Shown here: one piece after another, positions 42,121 through 49,865 of the stretch
Numbering within the stretch: the stretch's first letter is position 1
Layout of the letters: each line of letters opens with the position of its first letter
Source of the DNA: Microbacterium lacus
GTDB taxonomy: Bacteria; Actinomycetota; Actinomycetes; Actinomycetales; Microbacteriaceae
Length of the DNA: 64,000 nucleotides
Direction: 5' to 3'
Assembly: GCF_039531105.1 (NCBI RefSeq)
Contig: NZ_BAAAPK010000001.1
Span: 248,001 to 312,000, forward strand
Position numbers and translations under genes: made by a program
Notes under the pieces: generated by a model
The model's input: the letters and a program-made list of their open reading frames with translations, nothing else
What the model was told of the DNA's origin: nothing
Databases searched by the model: none

Positions 42121-42951
42121 CTACCTCGGCGTGGGGATGCCGACGATCGGCTGCTGGAGCTGGGTGAGCCACTGCGACTGCGGGAGCGGCTCCGACTCCA
42201 GGTACACCTCGCGTCCCGCGCCGGTCATCGTGACCCCCGCCTCGGCGAGACCGGTCATGAACTCGTGCCAGGCGTCGCCGATGCCGGGCATGTCGCCGCG
42301 GTAGTCGAAGACAGCGGCAGCGGGTACCGCGGGGAGAGAGACGACCTCCCATGCCGGGTTCTCGACCGGATCACCGCCGGCGATCCACGACACCCACACG
42401 CGCATGTCGTCGCTCCCGTCGACCGGCTCGTACCAGAAGATGCCCGGCTCCCGGAAGTCGACACCCGACTCCTGGAGCGCGTGCAGAAGCGGGGGCAGGA
42501 TGCGGTCGACGACGGGCGAGACGTTCTCGGGTCCACTTCCGGGCGCGATCTCGCTGGCCGCGTAGACGGTGACGGCGGGCAGGGAGGTGTAGGTGATTCC
42601 GCTCACGATGGGAGCTCCTTCCAGACGGGAGAGTCGCGCATCGATCCGGGCCACGCGGGCGGCATCTGCGGCGATCGAATCCTCGAGATCTGTGCGTCGG
42701 CGGGTCAGGATCGCGCGGGTGGCGGCATCCCGATCACTCGACGACAGCACCTCGGCGGCGTCGTCCAGCGAGCATCCGAACCCGCGCAGCTCGACGATCC
42801 GCAGGAGGTCCGCGAGCTGCGACGAGTCGTAGCTGCGGTATCCGGTGGACGGGTCGACCCGCGCGGGCTTGAGCAGCCCGATGGCGTCGTAGTGCCTCAG
42901 CATGCGCGCGCTCACGCGTCCGTACGCTGCGAACTCTCCGATGGTGTACAT
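42121..42951 (-). CDS. MerR-family regulator with GyrI-like ligand domain
   Basis: A 276-residue regulator. MerR HTH (1-70, YTIGEFAAYGRVSARMLRHYDAIGLLKPARVDPSTGYRSYDSSQLADL), a coiled-coil (about 75-110) and a C-terminal GyrI-like effector domain (about 120-276). This BmrR-like layout senses small hydrophobic or cationic compounds. A MerR-type dyad overlapping a TTGACC box lies just upstream and implies autoregulation, perhaps also of the DGPF/ECF42 pair divergent to it. Confidence 0.87.
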   Translation of the reverse strand: MYTIGEFAAYGRVSARMLRHYDAIGLLKPARVDPSTGYRSYDSSQLADLLRIVELRGFGCSLDDAAEVLSSSDRDAATRAILTRRRTDLEDSIAADAARVARIDARLSRLEGAPIVSGITYTSLPAVTVYAASEIAPGSGPENVSPVVDRILPPLLHALQESGVDFREPGIFWYEPVDGSDDMRVWVSWIAGGDPVENPAWEVVSLPAVPAAAVFDYRGDMPGIGDAWHEFMTGLAEAGVTMTGAGREVYLESEPLPQSQWLTQLQQPIVGIPTPR

Positions 42952-42967
42952 GATGGAGACCACGATC

Positions 42968-42990
42968 GACCCTGACACAGTGACAAGGTC
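42968..42990. promoter_or_regulatory. MerR-type operator
   Basis: A 23-base dyad whose outer arms are GACC...GGTC and inner arms TGACAC...GTGACA with a 1-base centre. On the minus strand a TTGACC (-35) overlaps one arm (42992-42987), the usual MerR placement within a long-spaced promoter. Confidence 0.65.
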
Positions 42991-43039
42991 AAGCGGAAGG
43001 AAGTCGGCGCCTGCGCGATGCGTCCGGCTCCTGTGCCCG

Positions 43040-43066
43040 TGTCGATCGGGCGACGAGTCGATCGTC
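43040..43066 (+). promoter_or_regulatory. putative ECF42 target promoter
   Basis: TGTCGA (43040-43045), 17 bases, then CGTC (43063-43066), 40 bases before the DGPF start at 43107. It matches the arrangement at 33244-33270 before the other DGPF/sigma pair. Confidence 0.65.
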
Positions 43067-43106
43067 ATCCTGGTGTCGGTTCGACACGAAACGGAAGGAT
43101 ACGATC

Positions 43107-43490
43107 ATGCGTTACTCGCTTCTGCTCCACTACCCCGAGATGACCGCCGAGCAGCTCGGACCCGAGGCTCTCGCCGAGGGCATGCGGGCGTTCGACGTCT
43201 ATGTGAAGGCTCTCGACGCGGCCGGCGTGCTCGTCGGGGCCGAGGTGCTGCGACCGGTCTCCGCCACGACGACGCTGACCCTCGCGGGCGGCGAGCTCGT
43301 GGTCCAGGACGGCCCGTTCGCGGATACGCACGAGAAGCTCGGCGGTGTCGTCGACATCGATGTGGCCGACCTCGATGCCGCGATCGACTGGGCTCAGCAG
43401 GCGCCGCCCGCGGCGTACGGCCACGTCGAGATCCGCCCTGTCGCCACGTGGGTCGTCGACGGGGACTGGACGTCGTACGACCATCACTGA
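43107..43490 (+). CDS. DGPF/YciI-like protein, second ECF42 partner
   Basis: A 127-residue protein with the exact DGPF motif in GELVVQDGPFADTHEKLGGVVDIDVADLDAAIDWAQQAPP. Its start MRYSLLLHYPEM is typical. AAGGA precedes the ATG. The stop (TGA) shares its final base with the ATG of the sigma factor. It is the partner gene of the second ECF42 system. Confidence 0.87.
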   Translation: MRYSLLLHYPEMTAEQLGPEALAEGMRAFDVYVKALDAAGVLVGAEVLRPVSATTTLTLAGGELVVQDGPFADTHEKLGGVVDIDVADLDAAIDWAQQAPPAAYGHVEIRPVATWVVDGDWTSYDHH

Positions 43491-44524
43491 TGCCCGACGC
43501 GGACCGTGCGATCGAGCGGGTCGTGCGCAGGTCGTACGGCCGGCTCGTCGCGCTCCTGGCGGCGGGCACCCGTGACATCGCCCTGGCTGAGGACGCCCTC
43601 GCCGACGCGCTCGAACGAGGACTGACGCGGTGGCCCGTGGAGGGAATTCCCGACAACCCGGAGGCGTGGCTCCTCGCCGTGGCGCGCAACCGCTTGCGCG
43701 ACCTGCTGGGCGCCGCCGCTCGCAAGACCTCGGTCGCATTGGAGGAGGGGGTGGATGCCGTGGACGAACGCGACCTCGACGCGTGGGTCACCCGCGCCGA
43801 AAGCATCCCGGATCGGCGACTCGAGCTGCTGTTCGCCTGTGCGCATCCCGCGATCGATGCCGGCATCCGCACACCGCTCATGCTGCAGGCCGTCTTCGGC
43901 TTCGACGCCGCCCATATCGGAGCCGCCTTCGACGTCGGGGCGGATGCGATGGCGCAGCGCCTCGTGCGCGCGAAGCGGCGTATTCGTGACGCGGGCATCG
44001 CATTCCGCATCCCGACCCGCAGCGAGATGCCGGGCCGCCTCCCAGCCGTGCTCGAGGCGATCTACGGTGCCTACGCGATCGATTGGCTCGATCAGTCCGA
44101 CGGGTACCGCGACTCGCTGTCCGACGAGTCACGATGGCTCGCGGTGCTCTTGGCGACGTTGCTCGAGAGCGAAGGACGCTCGGATGCCGAGGCCTGGGGG
44201 CTGGCCGCCCTCCTCACACTCGCGCAATCTCGCGCGCCCGCCCGCGTCGGCGACCCCTGGCCGGGGATCGACGCACAGGACACCACGCTGTGGGACGCCG
44301 CGCTGATCGCCGAAGGCGAGGCGCTCCTCCGCCGGGCCTCATCGCTGGGGGCTCCCCTCGGTCGCTTCCAGCTCGAGGCGGCGATCCAATCCGTGCACTG
44401 CGAGCGGGCGCGCACCGGCGTGGTCGACCGCGACGCGCTCATCGCCCTGCATCAGGGGCTGGTCGCCGTCGCGCCGACGCGCGGCGCCCTCGACGCGCTC
44501 GACGCCGTGCGGCGCGAAGGGTGA
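43490..44524 (+). CDS. ECF42-type sigma factor, second copy
   Basis: A 344-residue sigma factor shorter than the one at 31501. Sigma-2 region about 8-75 (AAGTRDIALAEDALADALERGLTRWPVEGIPDNPEAWLLAVARNRLRD), sigma-4 region about 105-160, and a helical tail of about 180 residues (SLGAPLGRFQLEAAIQSVHCERA). The shortened tail and more diverged sigma-4 HTH (GFDAAHIGAAFDVGADAMAQRLVRAKRRI) distinguish it. The overlap with the DGPF gene shows they work together. Confidence 0.87.
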   Translation: MPDADRAIERVVRRSYGRLVALLAAGTRDIALAEDALADALERGLTRWPVEGIPDNPEAWLLAVARNRLRDLLGAAARKTSVALEEGVDAVDERDLDAWVTRAESIPDRRLELLFACAHPAIDAGIRTPLMLQAVFGFDAAHIGAAFDVGADAMAQRLVRAKRRIRDAGIAFRIPTRSEMPGRLPAVLEAIYGAYAIDWLDQSDGYRDSLSDESRWLAVLLATLLESEGRSDAEAWGLAALLTLAQSRAPARVGDPWPGIDAQDTTLWDAALIAEGEALLRRASSLGAPLGRFQLEAAIQSVHCERARTGVVDRDALIALHQGLVAVAPTRGALDALDAVRREG

Positions 44525-44577
44525 CGCCGTCGGACACTCACATCCGAGGCAGAGCCACCGACGTTCGAGCGACCCGT

Positions 44578-45114
44578 CTAGTCGATGAGCTGGTCCAGCA
44601 GGTCGAATGTGTCGTAGGGCTGGTTCCAGTCCCCGAAGTGGCCTTCGTCCCGCACGATCTGTGTGCCGCCGAGATGAGTGAACATCAGCCGCCCCTGGTC
44701 GGCATCGCAGTCGTACGGGTCGGTGATCGAGTTGATGAAGTACAGGTCGCCGGCGTTCGCACGGATCCGATCCCAGTCGTAGACCTCCTGCAGCACCGGC
44801 TCCTCCGCCCCGGTGGGCCTCACGGCGTAGCCCGCGACCAGGATCGACTGCGCCACGGGACCGGGCAGGTGGTCCAACAGCGCAAGCAGTAGAGCAGCTC
44901 CGCCCGAGTGGCCGACCAGTACTGTCTCGGCGTCGAAGGTGTGGCCGGCGAGGACCTTCGGCAGGAACTCGGCGATGGGCTCGACGTTCACGCCCGGGTA
45001 GTGGGGACGCTCCACGCGGTACCCGCGGGCGGTGAGCTGACGGTCGAGCCAGGGGTACCACACCGCATTCGGGTGGCCGCCGGTGCCGTGGAAGATGATC
45101 GCGTTCCTGCTCAT
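44578..45114 (-). CDS. RBBP9/YdeN-type alpha/beta hydrolase
   Basis: A 178-residue protein of the short serine-hydrolase (YdeN/RBBP9) family. NAIIFHGTGGHPNAVWYPWLDRQLTARG carries the HGTGG oxyanion motif; LVGHSGGAALLLALL is the elbow (nucleophile Ser in GHSGG); ITDPYDCDAD and GHFGDW hold the Asp and His. Length is standard. The substrate is unknown. Confidence 0.87.
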   Translation of the reverse strand: MSRNAIIFHGTGGHPNAVWYPWLDRQLTARGYRVERPHYPGVNVEPIAEFLPKVLAGHTFDAETVLVGHSGGAALLLALLDHLPGPVAQSILVAGYAVRPTGAEEPVLQEVYDWDRIRANAGDLYFINSITDPYDCDADQGRLMFTHLGGTQIVRDEGHFGDWNQPYDTFDLLDQLID

Positions 45115-45230
45115 CGGTCGATGCTAACGGCCCGCCTGCGGACGCCGGTCGCGGGGATATCTGGCCCCGTTCGCACGCCAGGTACGGGCGGGTCGCAGAC
45201 GCTCTCACTGCACAGCCGTACGCTTGCCCC

Positions 45231-45593
45231 GTGGCGACACCGGAATCGATCGATGCGTACATCGCGAGCTTCGATGACAAGTCAGTGGCCGAGAGGCTGC
45301 AGCGCATTCGCGAAGAGATCGCGGCTCAGGTGCCCGATCCCGAGGAGAAGATCCGGTACGGGATGCCGGCGATCATGCTCGGCGGGCGGTACGCGCTCCA
45401 CTTCGCCGGCTGGAAGAAGCACATCGGCCTGTACCCCGTGCCGCCACTCGATGACGAACTCGAAGCGGAGGTCGCTCCGTTTCGGGCGGAGAAGGACTCC
45501 GTGGTGTTCTCGCATCGCGCCCCCATTCCGTATGAGCTCGTCGGACGCATCGCCGCGGCGGTCGTCGCGCGACGCCGCGACGCCGAAAGCTGA
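45231..45593 (+). CDS. DUF1801 family protein
   Basis: A 120-residue protein starting at GTG 45231: ESIDAYIASFDDKSVAERLQRIREEIAAQVPDPEEKIRYGMPAIMLGGRYALHFAGWKKHIGLYPVPP. This is a canonical DUF1801/frataxin-like pattern (YdhG), often called iron chaperone. Only about 500 bases of non-coding DNA follow. Confidence 0.84.
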   Translation: MATPESIDAYIASFDDKSVAERLQRIREEIAAQVPDPEEKIRYGMPAIMLGGRYALHFAGWKKHIGLYPVPPLDDELEAEVAPFRAEKDSVVFSHRAPIPYELVGRIAAAVVARRRDAES

Positions 45594-46100
45594 GGGTCTG
45601 AGCACCTCGCACCTGGCAGGAACCGGAGATTCCCGGTGCGGATTGCGCCCGGATGAGGTTGCTCGCGGGCGCTCGTGAGCGTCTGAGTTCGTCGTTTCAC
45701 CGTCCGGGACGCTTGCGTGTTCGTGTGGCAGCTGTCAAGCCCGGCCGCGAATTGGTCATCGGGGCGGAAACTGTTCGGGTCGGTTGGGGCCGACGTGTCC
45801 GGGCAGCATGTTGATGGCGTGCGCGTGTGGAGCGGAGGGCCCCATGGTGACGAGACTCGATTTCGGCGTGGTCGACGTCGGCGGCCGTGGCATTCCCCGG
45901 TTTTCACGGCCGGTGGCCGATCGGGGTTCCCGGCCGGTGACGCACTCCGACACAGGCTGCCCGGACGGATGCGATGGTGTGATCGACTCCCTTCTCCCGA
46001 GGGAACGCGTTCGCCGCATCGGAATCCCGCGAGAGCACGGCCCGTTGCGTGCTCTCGCGGGACCTCCATCCGCGCATCGCCGGACGGGTGAGGTCGCGCA
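45594..46100. other. 507-base intergenic region, no convincing gene
   Basis: Short open frames on both strands have implausible composition (Cys/Arg/Pro-rich) and no ribosome-binding sites. The only clear structure is the 14-base-stem hairpin at 46025-46062. Confidence 0.6.
46025..46062. repeat. perfect 14-bp stem hairpin
   Basis: TCCCGCGAGAGCAC and its exact inverse GTGCTCTCGCGGGA flank a 10-base loop. The stem shares CGCGAGAG with the 62-bp repeats at 4749 and 21149. There is no T-run; it could still be a terminator for an upstream gene or a relic of the repeat. Confidence 0.6.
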
Positions 46101-46397
46101 ATGAAGGGCGTGGATACTGTCAGCGATCTCGGGCACGACCAGGGCAAGAGTGCGCCGCGTGCCCTGCACTCGCTGATCTTCCGGCCCCCGGCTGCAGAGG
46201 TTGCGCCGGAGAGCGTCCGGGGCGTCGTTCTCGATCAGCTCCTTCGGCCGAGTTGGTCGGAGATCGCCGACGCGCAACGACGTCATGAGGCGGCCGCGAA
46301 ACGCTTGCGGCGTTGGCAGTGGTGGTTCATCGGAATGTTCACCGTCTACACCACACTGTCCGGCATCCTCCTCTTCGACCTCCTGCTGCACGCCTGA
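46101..46397 (+). CDS. hypothetical protein with C-terminal membrane segment
   Basis: A 98-residue protein. The N-terminal part is polar (PSWSEIADAQRRHEAAAKRLRRWQWWFIG) and the C-terminus holds one TM helix (about 74-96, GMFTVYTTLSGILLFDLLLHA), so it may be a C-tail-anchored protein. Third positions are G/C-biased as in real genes of the region. No family is recognised. Confidence 0.5.
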   Translation: MKGVDTVSDLGHDQGKSAPRALHSLIFRPPAAEVAPESVRGVVLDQLLRPSWSEIADAQRRHEAAAKRLRRWQWWFIGMFTVYTTLSGILLFDLLLHA

Positions 46398-46649
46398 CGC
46401 ATCGACGAACACACGGAGCGTTTGCGCCGGGCGACGTAATGGATGACGCATCATCGCGTCCTTCACATGCATGGGCGCGCCAGCCGTGGGTGTCGTGGTT
46501 AGGCGCTCACGAGGACGCGTGTCGATGTGGCGCTCCCCCAAGAGCGCCGGGCCGGCGGCAGAGGACTCATCCCCAGATGCTGCCGGCCCACTCCCTCACT
46601 CACGAGCCGCTGACGACGCCTCCGTGAATCGGGCACCGGCGTGCGCGAG

Positions 46650-47348
46650 TCATCCCGGCTGCGACGATCCGCGCGTCGTGGAGGCGTTTCGGAGCGGGTG
46701 GGGTGACCAGGCGTAGATGTGTGCGCTGGCGAGGGCGAGCCAGACGAACTGCGCGAGGACGGCGATCCAGATGAGCAGGATGCCGGTCGGGCTCGGCGAC
46801 AGGGCGACACCGCCGCCGAATGCCAGCAGCACGACGGCGCCGAGGATCGCGCTGACCAGGGCGCGACGCGGCGCACCGATGCTTCGGCTCCATGCCGCGT
46901 GAGCGAAGGCTGCGGCTGCGACGGCGATGAAGCCGATCGCGCCGAACAGCAGATGGAGGATGCCGCTCACCGAGAACTCGCCTCCCTCGGAGCCTGGAGG
47001 GAAGCCGGCGACGGGGTCCGGCGGGAAGACGGCGGCGAGGATAAGCCCGACCCCGTAGACGATGACCAGGACGCCCATCGCAAGTCCCCGGCCGTTGCGA
47101 ATGGCGCGGAGGATTCCGACCGCGGCGGCGATCGCCATCAGGCCGGTGAGGATCAGGTTGGTGCGCTGCAGCCATCCCAGATCCCCGAGCGTCAGCAGCG
47201 AGAGCGCGTGCTGAGTGAGATCGAAGCCGGCGCGGGTGATCGCGAGCACGAGTCCGACCACGAGGTAGAACGGACCGGCGACGACACCCCATCCGAGAAG
47301 GCTGCGCGTGATCGCCGCGTCGCGGTCGAGGTCCGGGTTTCCTGCCAT
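46650..47348 (-). CDS. DUF998-like membrane protein
   Basis: A 232-residue protein with six TM segments (about 17-38, 62-82, 90-108, 125-150, 160-185, 195-215). GPFYLVVGLVLAITRAGFDLTQHALSLLTLGDLGWLQRTNLILTGLM is the DUF998 hallmark. Function is unknown. It is divergent from the TetR gene at 47431, with an operator-like dyad between them, so probably repressed by it. Confidence 0.82.
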   Translation of the reverse strand: MAGNPDLDRDAAITRSLLGWGVVAGPFYLVVGLVLAITRAGFDLTQHALSLLTLGDLGWLQRTNLILTGLMAIAAAVGILRAIRNGRGLAMGVLVIVYGVGLILAAVFPPDPVAGFPPGSEGGEFSVSGILHLLFGAIGFIAVAAAAFAHAAWSRSIGAPRRALVSAILGAVVLLAFGGGVALSPSPTGILLIWIAVLAQFVWLALASAHIYAWSPHPLRNASTTRGSSQPG

Positions 47349-47358
47349 GAGATCTCCT

Positions 47359-47384
47359 GCACTTCGGAGTGCAGAAGTGCACTC
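47359..47384. promoter_or_regulatory. TetR-type operator between DUF998 and tetR genes
   Basis: TGCACTTCGGAGTGCA (a perfect six-base-arm palindrome with a four-base centre) is followed closely by AAGTGCACTC. This reiterated GTGCA sequence lies 11 bases before the DUF998 start and 47 bases before the TetR start. Confidence 0.6.
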
Positions 47385-47430
47385 GGGAGTAATCTAGCGG
47401 CACACCGCGGACCCCGTGCAAGGAGCAATC

Positions 47431-48069
47431 GTGACCACTGTGGAGGATCCGCGCGTCGGCCGCTCGAGGGCACTCATCCTCGATGCGGCGCGGAAGGTGT
47501 TCCTGGCCGAGGGATTCCACGACGCGACGTTGGAGCGGGTGGCGGCGGAGGCCGGGTTGGCGAAGCGGACGATCTACAACCTGTACATCGACAAGACGAC
47601 GCTCTTCCGGGAGACCGTCCTCAGCGCGATCGCCATCGCCGCCTCCTTCACGCAGACCCTGACATCGGAGTTCCGCGCGGAGAAGAACGCTCCCCTGAAT
47701 CTGTCAGACGTTGCGGTCCGATTGGCGGAGGCGACCTTGCTGGGCCCCGCAATCGCGCTGAGACGGCTGGTCATCATGGAGTCGGTCCGATTCCCTGACC
47801 TGGTCGACCGGTATCGCGCCGGGGCGCCCGAAGCGGTGATGACGGCACTCAGCGACGCTTTCGCGCGGATGACGGAAGACGGGCACCTGCGGCCGTGTGA
47901 CCCCCAGGTCGCGGCAGAGCACTTCGCGTTCCTCATCATGGGCGCCGATCTGGACAGAGGGACCTTCACGGGCGAGAGAGCACTAGCCGCGCGTGTGCGA
48001 GAACGCGCACTGCTCGGCGCGAACGCCTTCCTCCGCGCGTACGCCCCTGACGTCCGTGACGGTGCGTGA
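47431..48069 (+). CDS. TetR/AcrR family regulator
   Basis: A 212-residue repressor: N-terminal HTH (about 9-55) GRSRALILDAARKVFLAEGFHDATLERVAAEAGLAKRTIYNLYIDKTTLFRETV and a C-terminal ligand domain ending in a TetR_C-type helix bundle. The GTG at 47431 has AAGGAG at 5 bases; an in-frame GTG at 47416 is less likely. It is divergent from DUF998, its probable target. Confidence 0.87.
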   Translation: MTTVEDPRVGRSRALILDAARKVFLAEGFHDATLERVAAEAGLAKRTIYNLYIDKTTLFRETVLSAIAIAASFTQTLTSEFRAEKNAPLNLSDVAVRLAEATLLGPAIALRRLVIMESVRFPDLVDRYRAGAPEAVMTALSDAFARMTEDGHLRPCDPQVAAEHFAFLIMGADLDRGTFTGERALAARVRERALLGANAFLRAYAPDVRDGA

Positions 48070-48236
48070 TCGGATGCCGGCGACCCTCGGGGCACCCTAC
48101 GGGCGGGGACCTTCCGATACTGCTCGGTCGCGATAGTCATCGCGTCGAGCACGGCGCGCATCGCATCCATCTGCTCGCGCAATGGGTGGGCATTGGCTCC
48201 TGTACGTTTTCGTTGGCTGGAAGCTCCGGGTTCGCG

Positions 48237-48605
48237 TCAGCTCTTGTCGTGGAGGGTGATCTGATAACCGTCGGGGTCAGCAAAGGTGAAAGTGCGACCG
48301 AACGGACCGTCAAAAGGCGCGGTAGTGATGGTGTGGCCATCGGCCAGGAGTGCGTCGTGGATGTCCTGGACCTCGCTTGCTTGCAGCCAGAGAGCGATAC
48401 CGATCCCTGGCTGAGCGGCGGCAGCCAGGTCGGTTCCGGGGATGATGTCGCGGAGCGCGAACGTGGTCGGCTTGGTGTCGAAGACGACTGCATGCGGCGG
48501 GCCGGCCGGCGAGCGGACCAGACCCAGGTACGTCTCGTAGAAAACTTCCGAGGCAGCCAGGTCGCGCACTTGAAGGGAGATGAAATCGGGGCCGATGGCG
48601 GGCAT
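48237..48605 (-). CDS. VOC (glyoxalase/bleomycin-resistance) family protein
   Basis: A 122-residue VOC-fold protein: FISLQVRDLAASEVFYETYLGLVRS at the N-terminus and PFGRTFTFADPDGYQITLHDKS at the C-terminus, the two beta-alpha-beta modules. It may be a lyase or dioxygenase-type enzyme or a ligand-binding protein. It is divergent from a MarR gene, with two palindromes in the gap, so it is probably the MarR target. Confidence 0.83.
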   Translation of the reverse strand: MPAIGPDFISLQVRDLAASEVFYETYLGLVRSPAGPPHAVVFDTKPTTFALRDIIPGTDLAAAAQPGIGIALWLQASEVQDIHDALLADGHTITTAPFDGPFGRTFTFADPDGYQITLHDKS

Positions 48606-48622
48606 GGTTTCTCCTTAGGATG

Positions 48623-48665
48623 ATGTCAGTTTGCTGACATTGAGCGTATGTCAGAATACAGACAT
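48623..48665. promoter_or_regulatory. two MarR operators
   Basis: ATGTCAGTTTGCTGACAT (48623-48640) is a perfect palindrome. ATGTCAGAATACAGACAT (48648-48665) is a near copy whose right end overlaps the marR start codon. They sit 25 bases apart, between the two divergent genes, which is ideal for co-regulation. Confidence 0.8.
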
Positions 48666-49104
48666 GAGTCAAGACCGGATCGATCTGCAGACGTCGCTGG
48701 GCTACCTCCTCAAAGAGGCGGCCACCGCGCTACGGACCGCGATGGAGGAGGTGCTGCGGCCGCTCGGCATGACGGTGACGCACTACTCCTGTCTTGAGTT
48801 GTTGGCCCAGCGCCCGGGGCTGTCAAACTCCGAGCTCGCGCGAGGCGCATTCGTGACGAGGCAGTCGATGAATGTGCTGCTCCAGACCTTGGAGCAGAAC
48901 GGCGACGTGACCCGACCCGCGCAAGCCCCGACCGGTCGAGCACTTCCCACCCGACTCACAGCACAGGGCCGGCAGAACCTTGAGCGGGCGTCCGCAGCGG
49001 TCCGCGCCGTCGAAGTTCGCATGCTGTCCGGGATGACAGCAGATGATCAATCGGCGGCATTCACGTCGCTGCGGAGCATGATCGATTCTCTGCGCAACGA
49101 CTGA
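48664..49104 (+). CDS. MarR-family transcriptional regulator
   Basis: A 146-residue winged-helix regulator: YLLKEAATALRTAMEEVLRPLGMTVTHYSCLELLAQRPGLSNSELARGAFVTRQSMNVLLQTLEQNGDVTRPAQAPTGRALPTRLTAQGRQ. The recognition helix is in VTRQSMNVLL and the wing in ALPTRLTAQG. The ATG at 48664 follows the second operator palindrome, so it is autoregulated. It probably responds to an aromatic or oxidant signal and controls the VOC gene. Confidence 0.88.
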   Translation: MSQDRIDLQTSLGYLLKEAATALRTAMEEVLRPLGMTVTHYSCLELLAQRPGLSNSELARGAFVTRQSMNVLLQTLEQNGDVTRPAQAPTGRALPTRLTAQGRQNLERASAAVRAVEVRMLSGMTADDQSAAFTSLRSMIDSLRND

Positions 49105-49218
49105 CCGAAGTTCGGATGGGCTCCATTAGGCGATCTTTCGGAGCGGGATCCTTTGTGAGGCGCGGACCGTCGCACGGAGACTAACTGGGGCGTACTGGAG
49201 GCCGATCGGAGGGGTGCG

Positions 49219-49653
49219 ATGCCTGACTGGCTGACCGTCTTGCTGGGTACGACCGGCGGCATCGTGGTGCTGTGGGCCGGGTTGATCGTGGTGCTGTGGG
49301 TTCAGCAGCGTCGGACGAGTTCAACGGTGGACTGGCGGGCGATGATGCGGCTCGTCCCCGATGTGATCCGGTTGGTGAAGCGCCTCGCGACCGACCCTTC
49401 CGTGCCACGCGGCACCCGGTGGTGGCTTCTGGCGCTGATGGGCTACCTGCTGCTGCCGTTCGATCTCGTGCCGGACTTCATCCCGGTGCTCGGCTACGCC
49501 GACGACGCCATCGTCGTTGCGATCGTGTTGCGGTTCGCGATCCGTCGCGCCGGCATGGCTGCCATCCGCCGCCACTGGCCCGGTACGCGAGAGGGCCTCG
49601 CGAGCTTGCTCACCCTCACGGGACTGGCCACCGAATCCGCTCCGGAGGCGTAG
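49219..49653 (+). CDS. YkvA/DUF1232 family membrane protein
   Basis: A 144-residue protein: N-terminal TM (about 5-27), then TRWWLLALMGYLLLPFDLVPDFIPVLGYADDAIVVAIVLRFAIRRAG, the DUF1232 signature with PxDxxPD and LGxxDD. The function is unknown. GGAGG precedes the ATG. It is the last typical host-style gene before the island. Confidence 0.85.
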   Translation: MPDWLTVLLGTTGGIVVLWAGLIVVLWVQQRRTSSTVDWRAMMRLVPDVIRLVKRLATDPSVPRGTRWWLLALMGYLLLPFDLVPDFIPVLGYADDAIVVAIVLRFAIRRAGMAAIRRHWPGTREGLASLLTLTGLATESAPEA

Positions 49654-49865
49654 CAGCTCGATCGGCGCGTCTGCCGTGGTGCAAGATGCGGCGGCCGTCA
49701 TCACTCTCGTCGATCCCCGAACGGGCATTGCGCGGATCGGGGGCCGCTTCGTTCGGTTCGTCCCTGGCGCCGAGGCGCAGCCGACCCGGATTGTGAGTGT
49801 TCGCGATCTGGAACGGCACTGCCGAGTCGGGCGACCGTCGTCATCGGGTCGGCTTCGCGGACGCG

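Noticed and set aside
45784..46104. 106-codon frame in the gene-poor region
   Set aside because: Cys/Arg/Pro-rich composition and it reads through the 14-base-stem hairpin; no start context.
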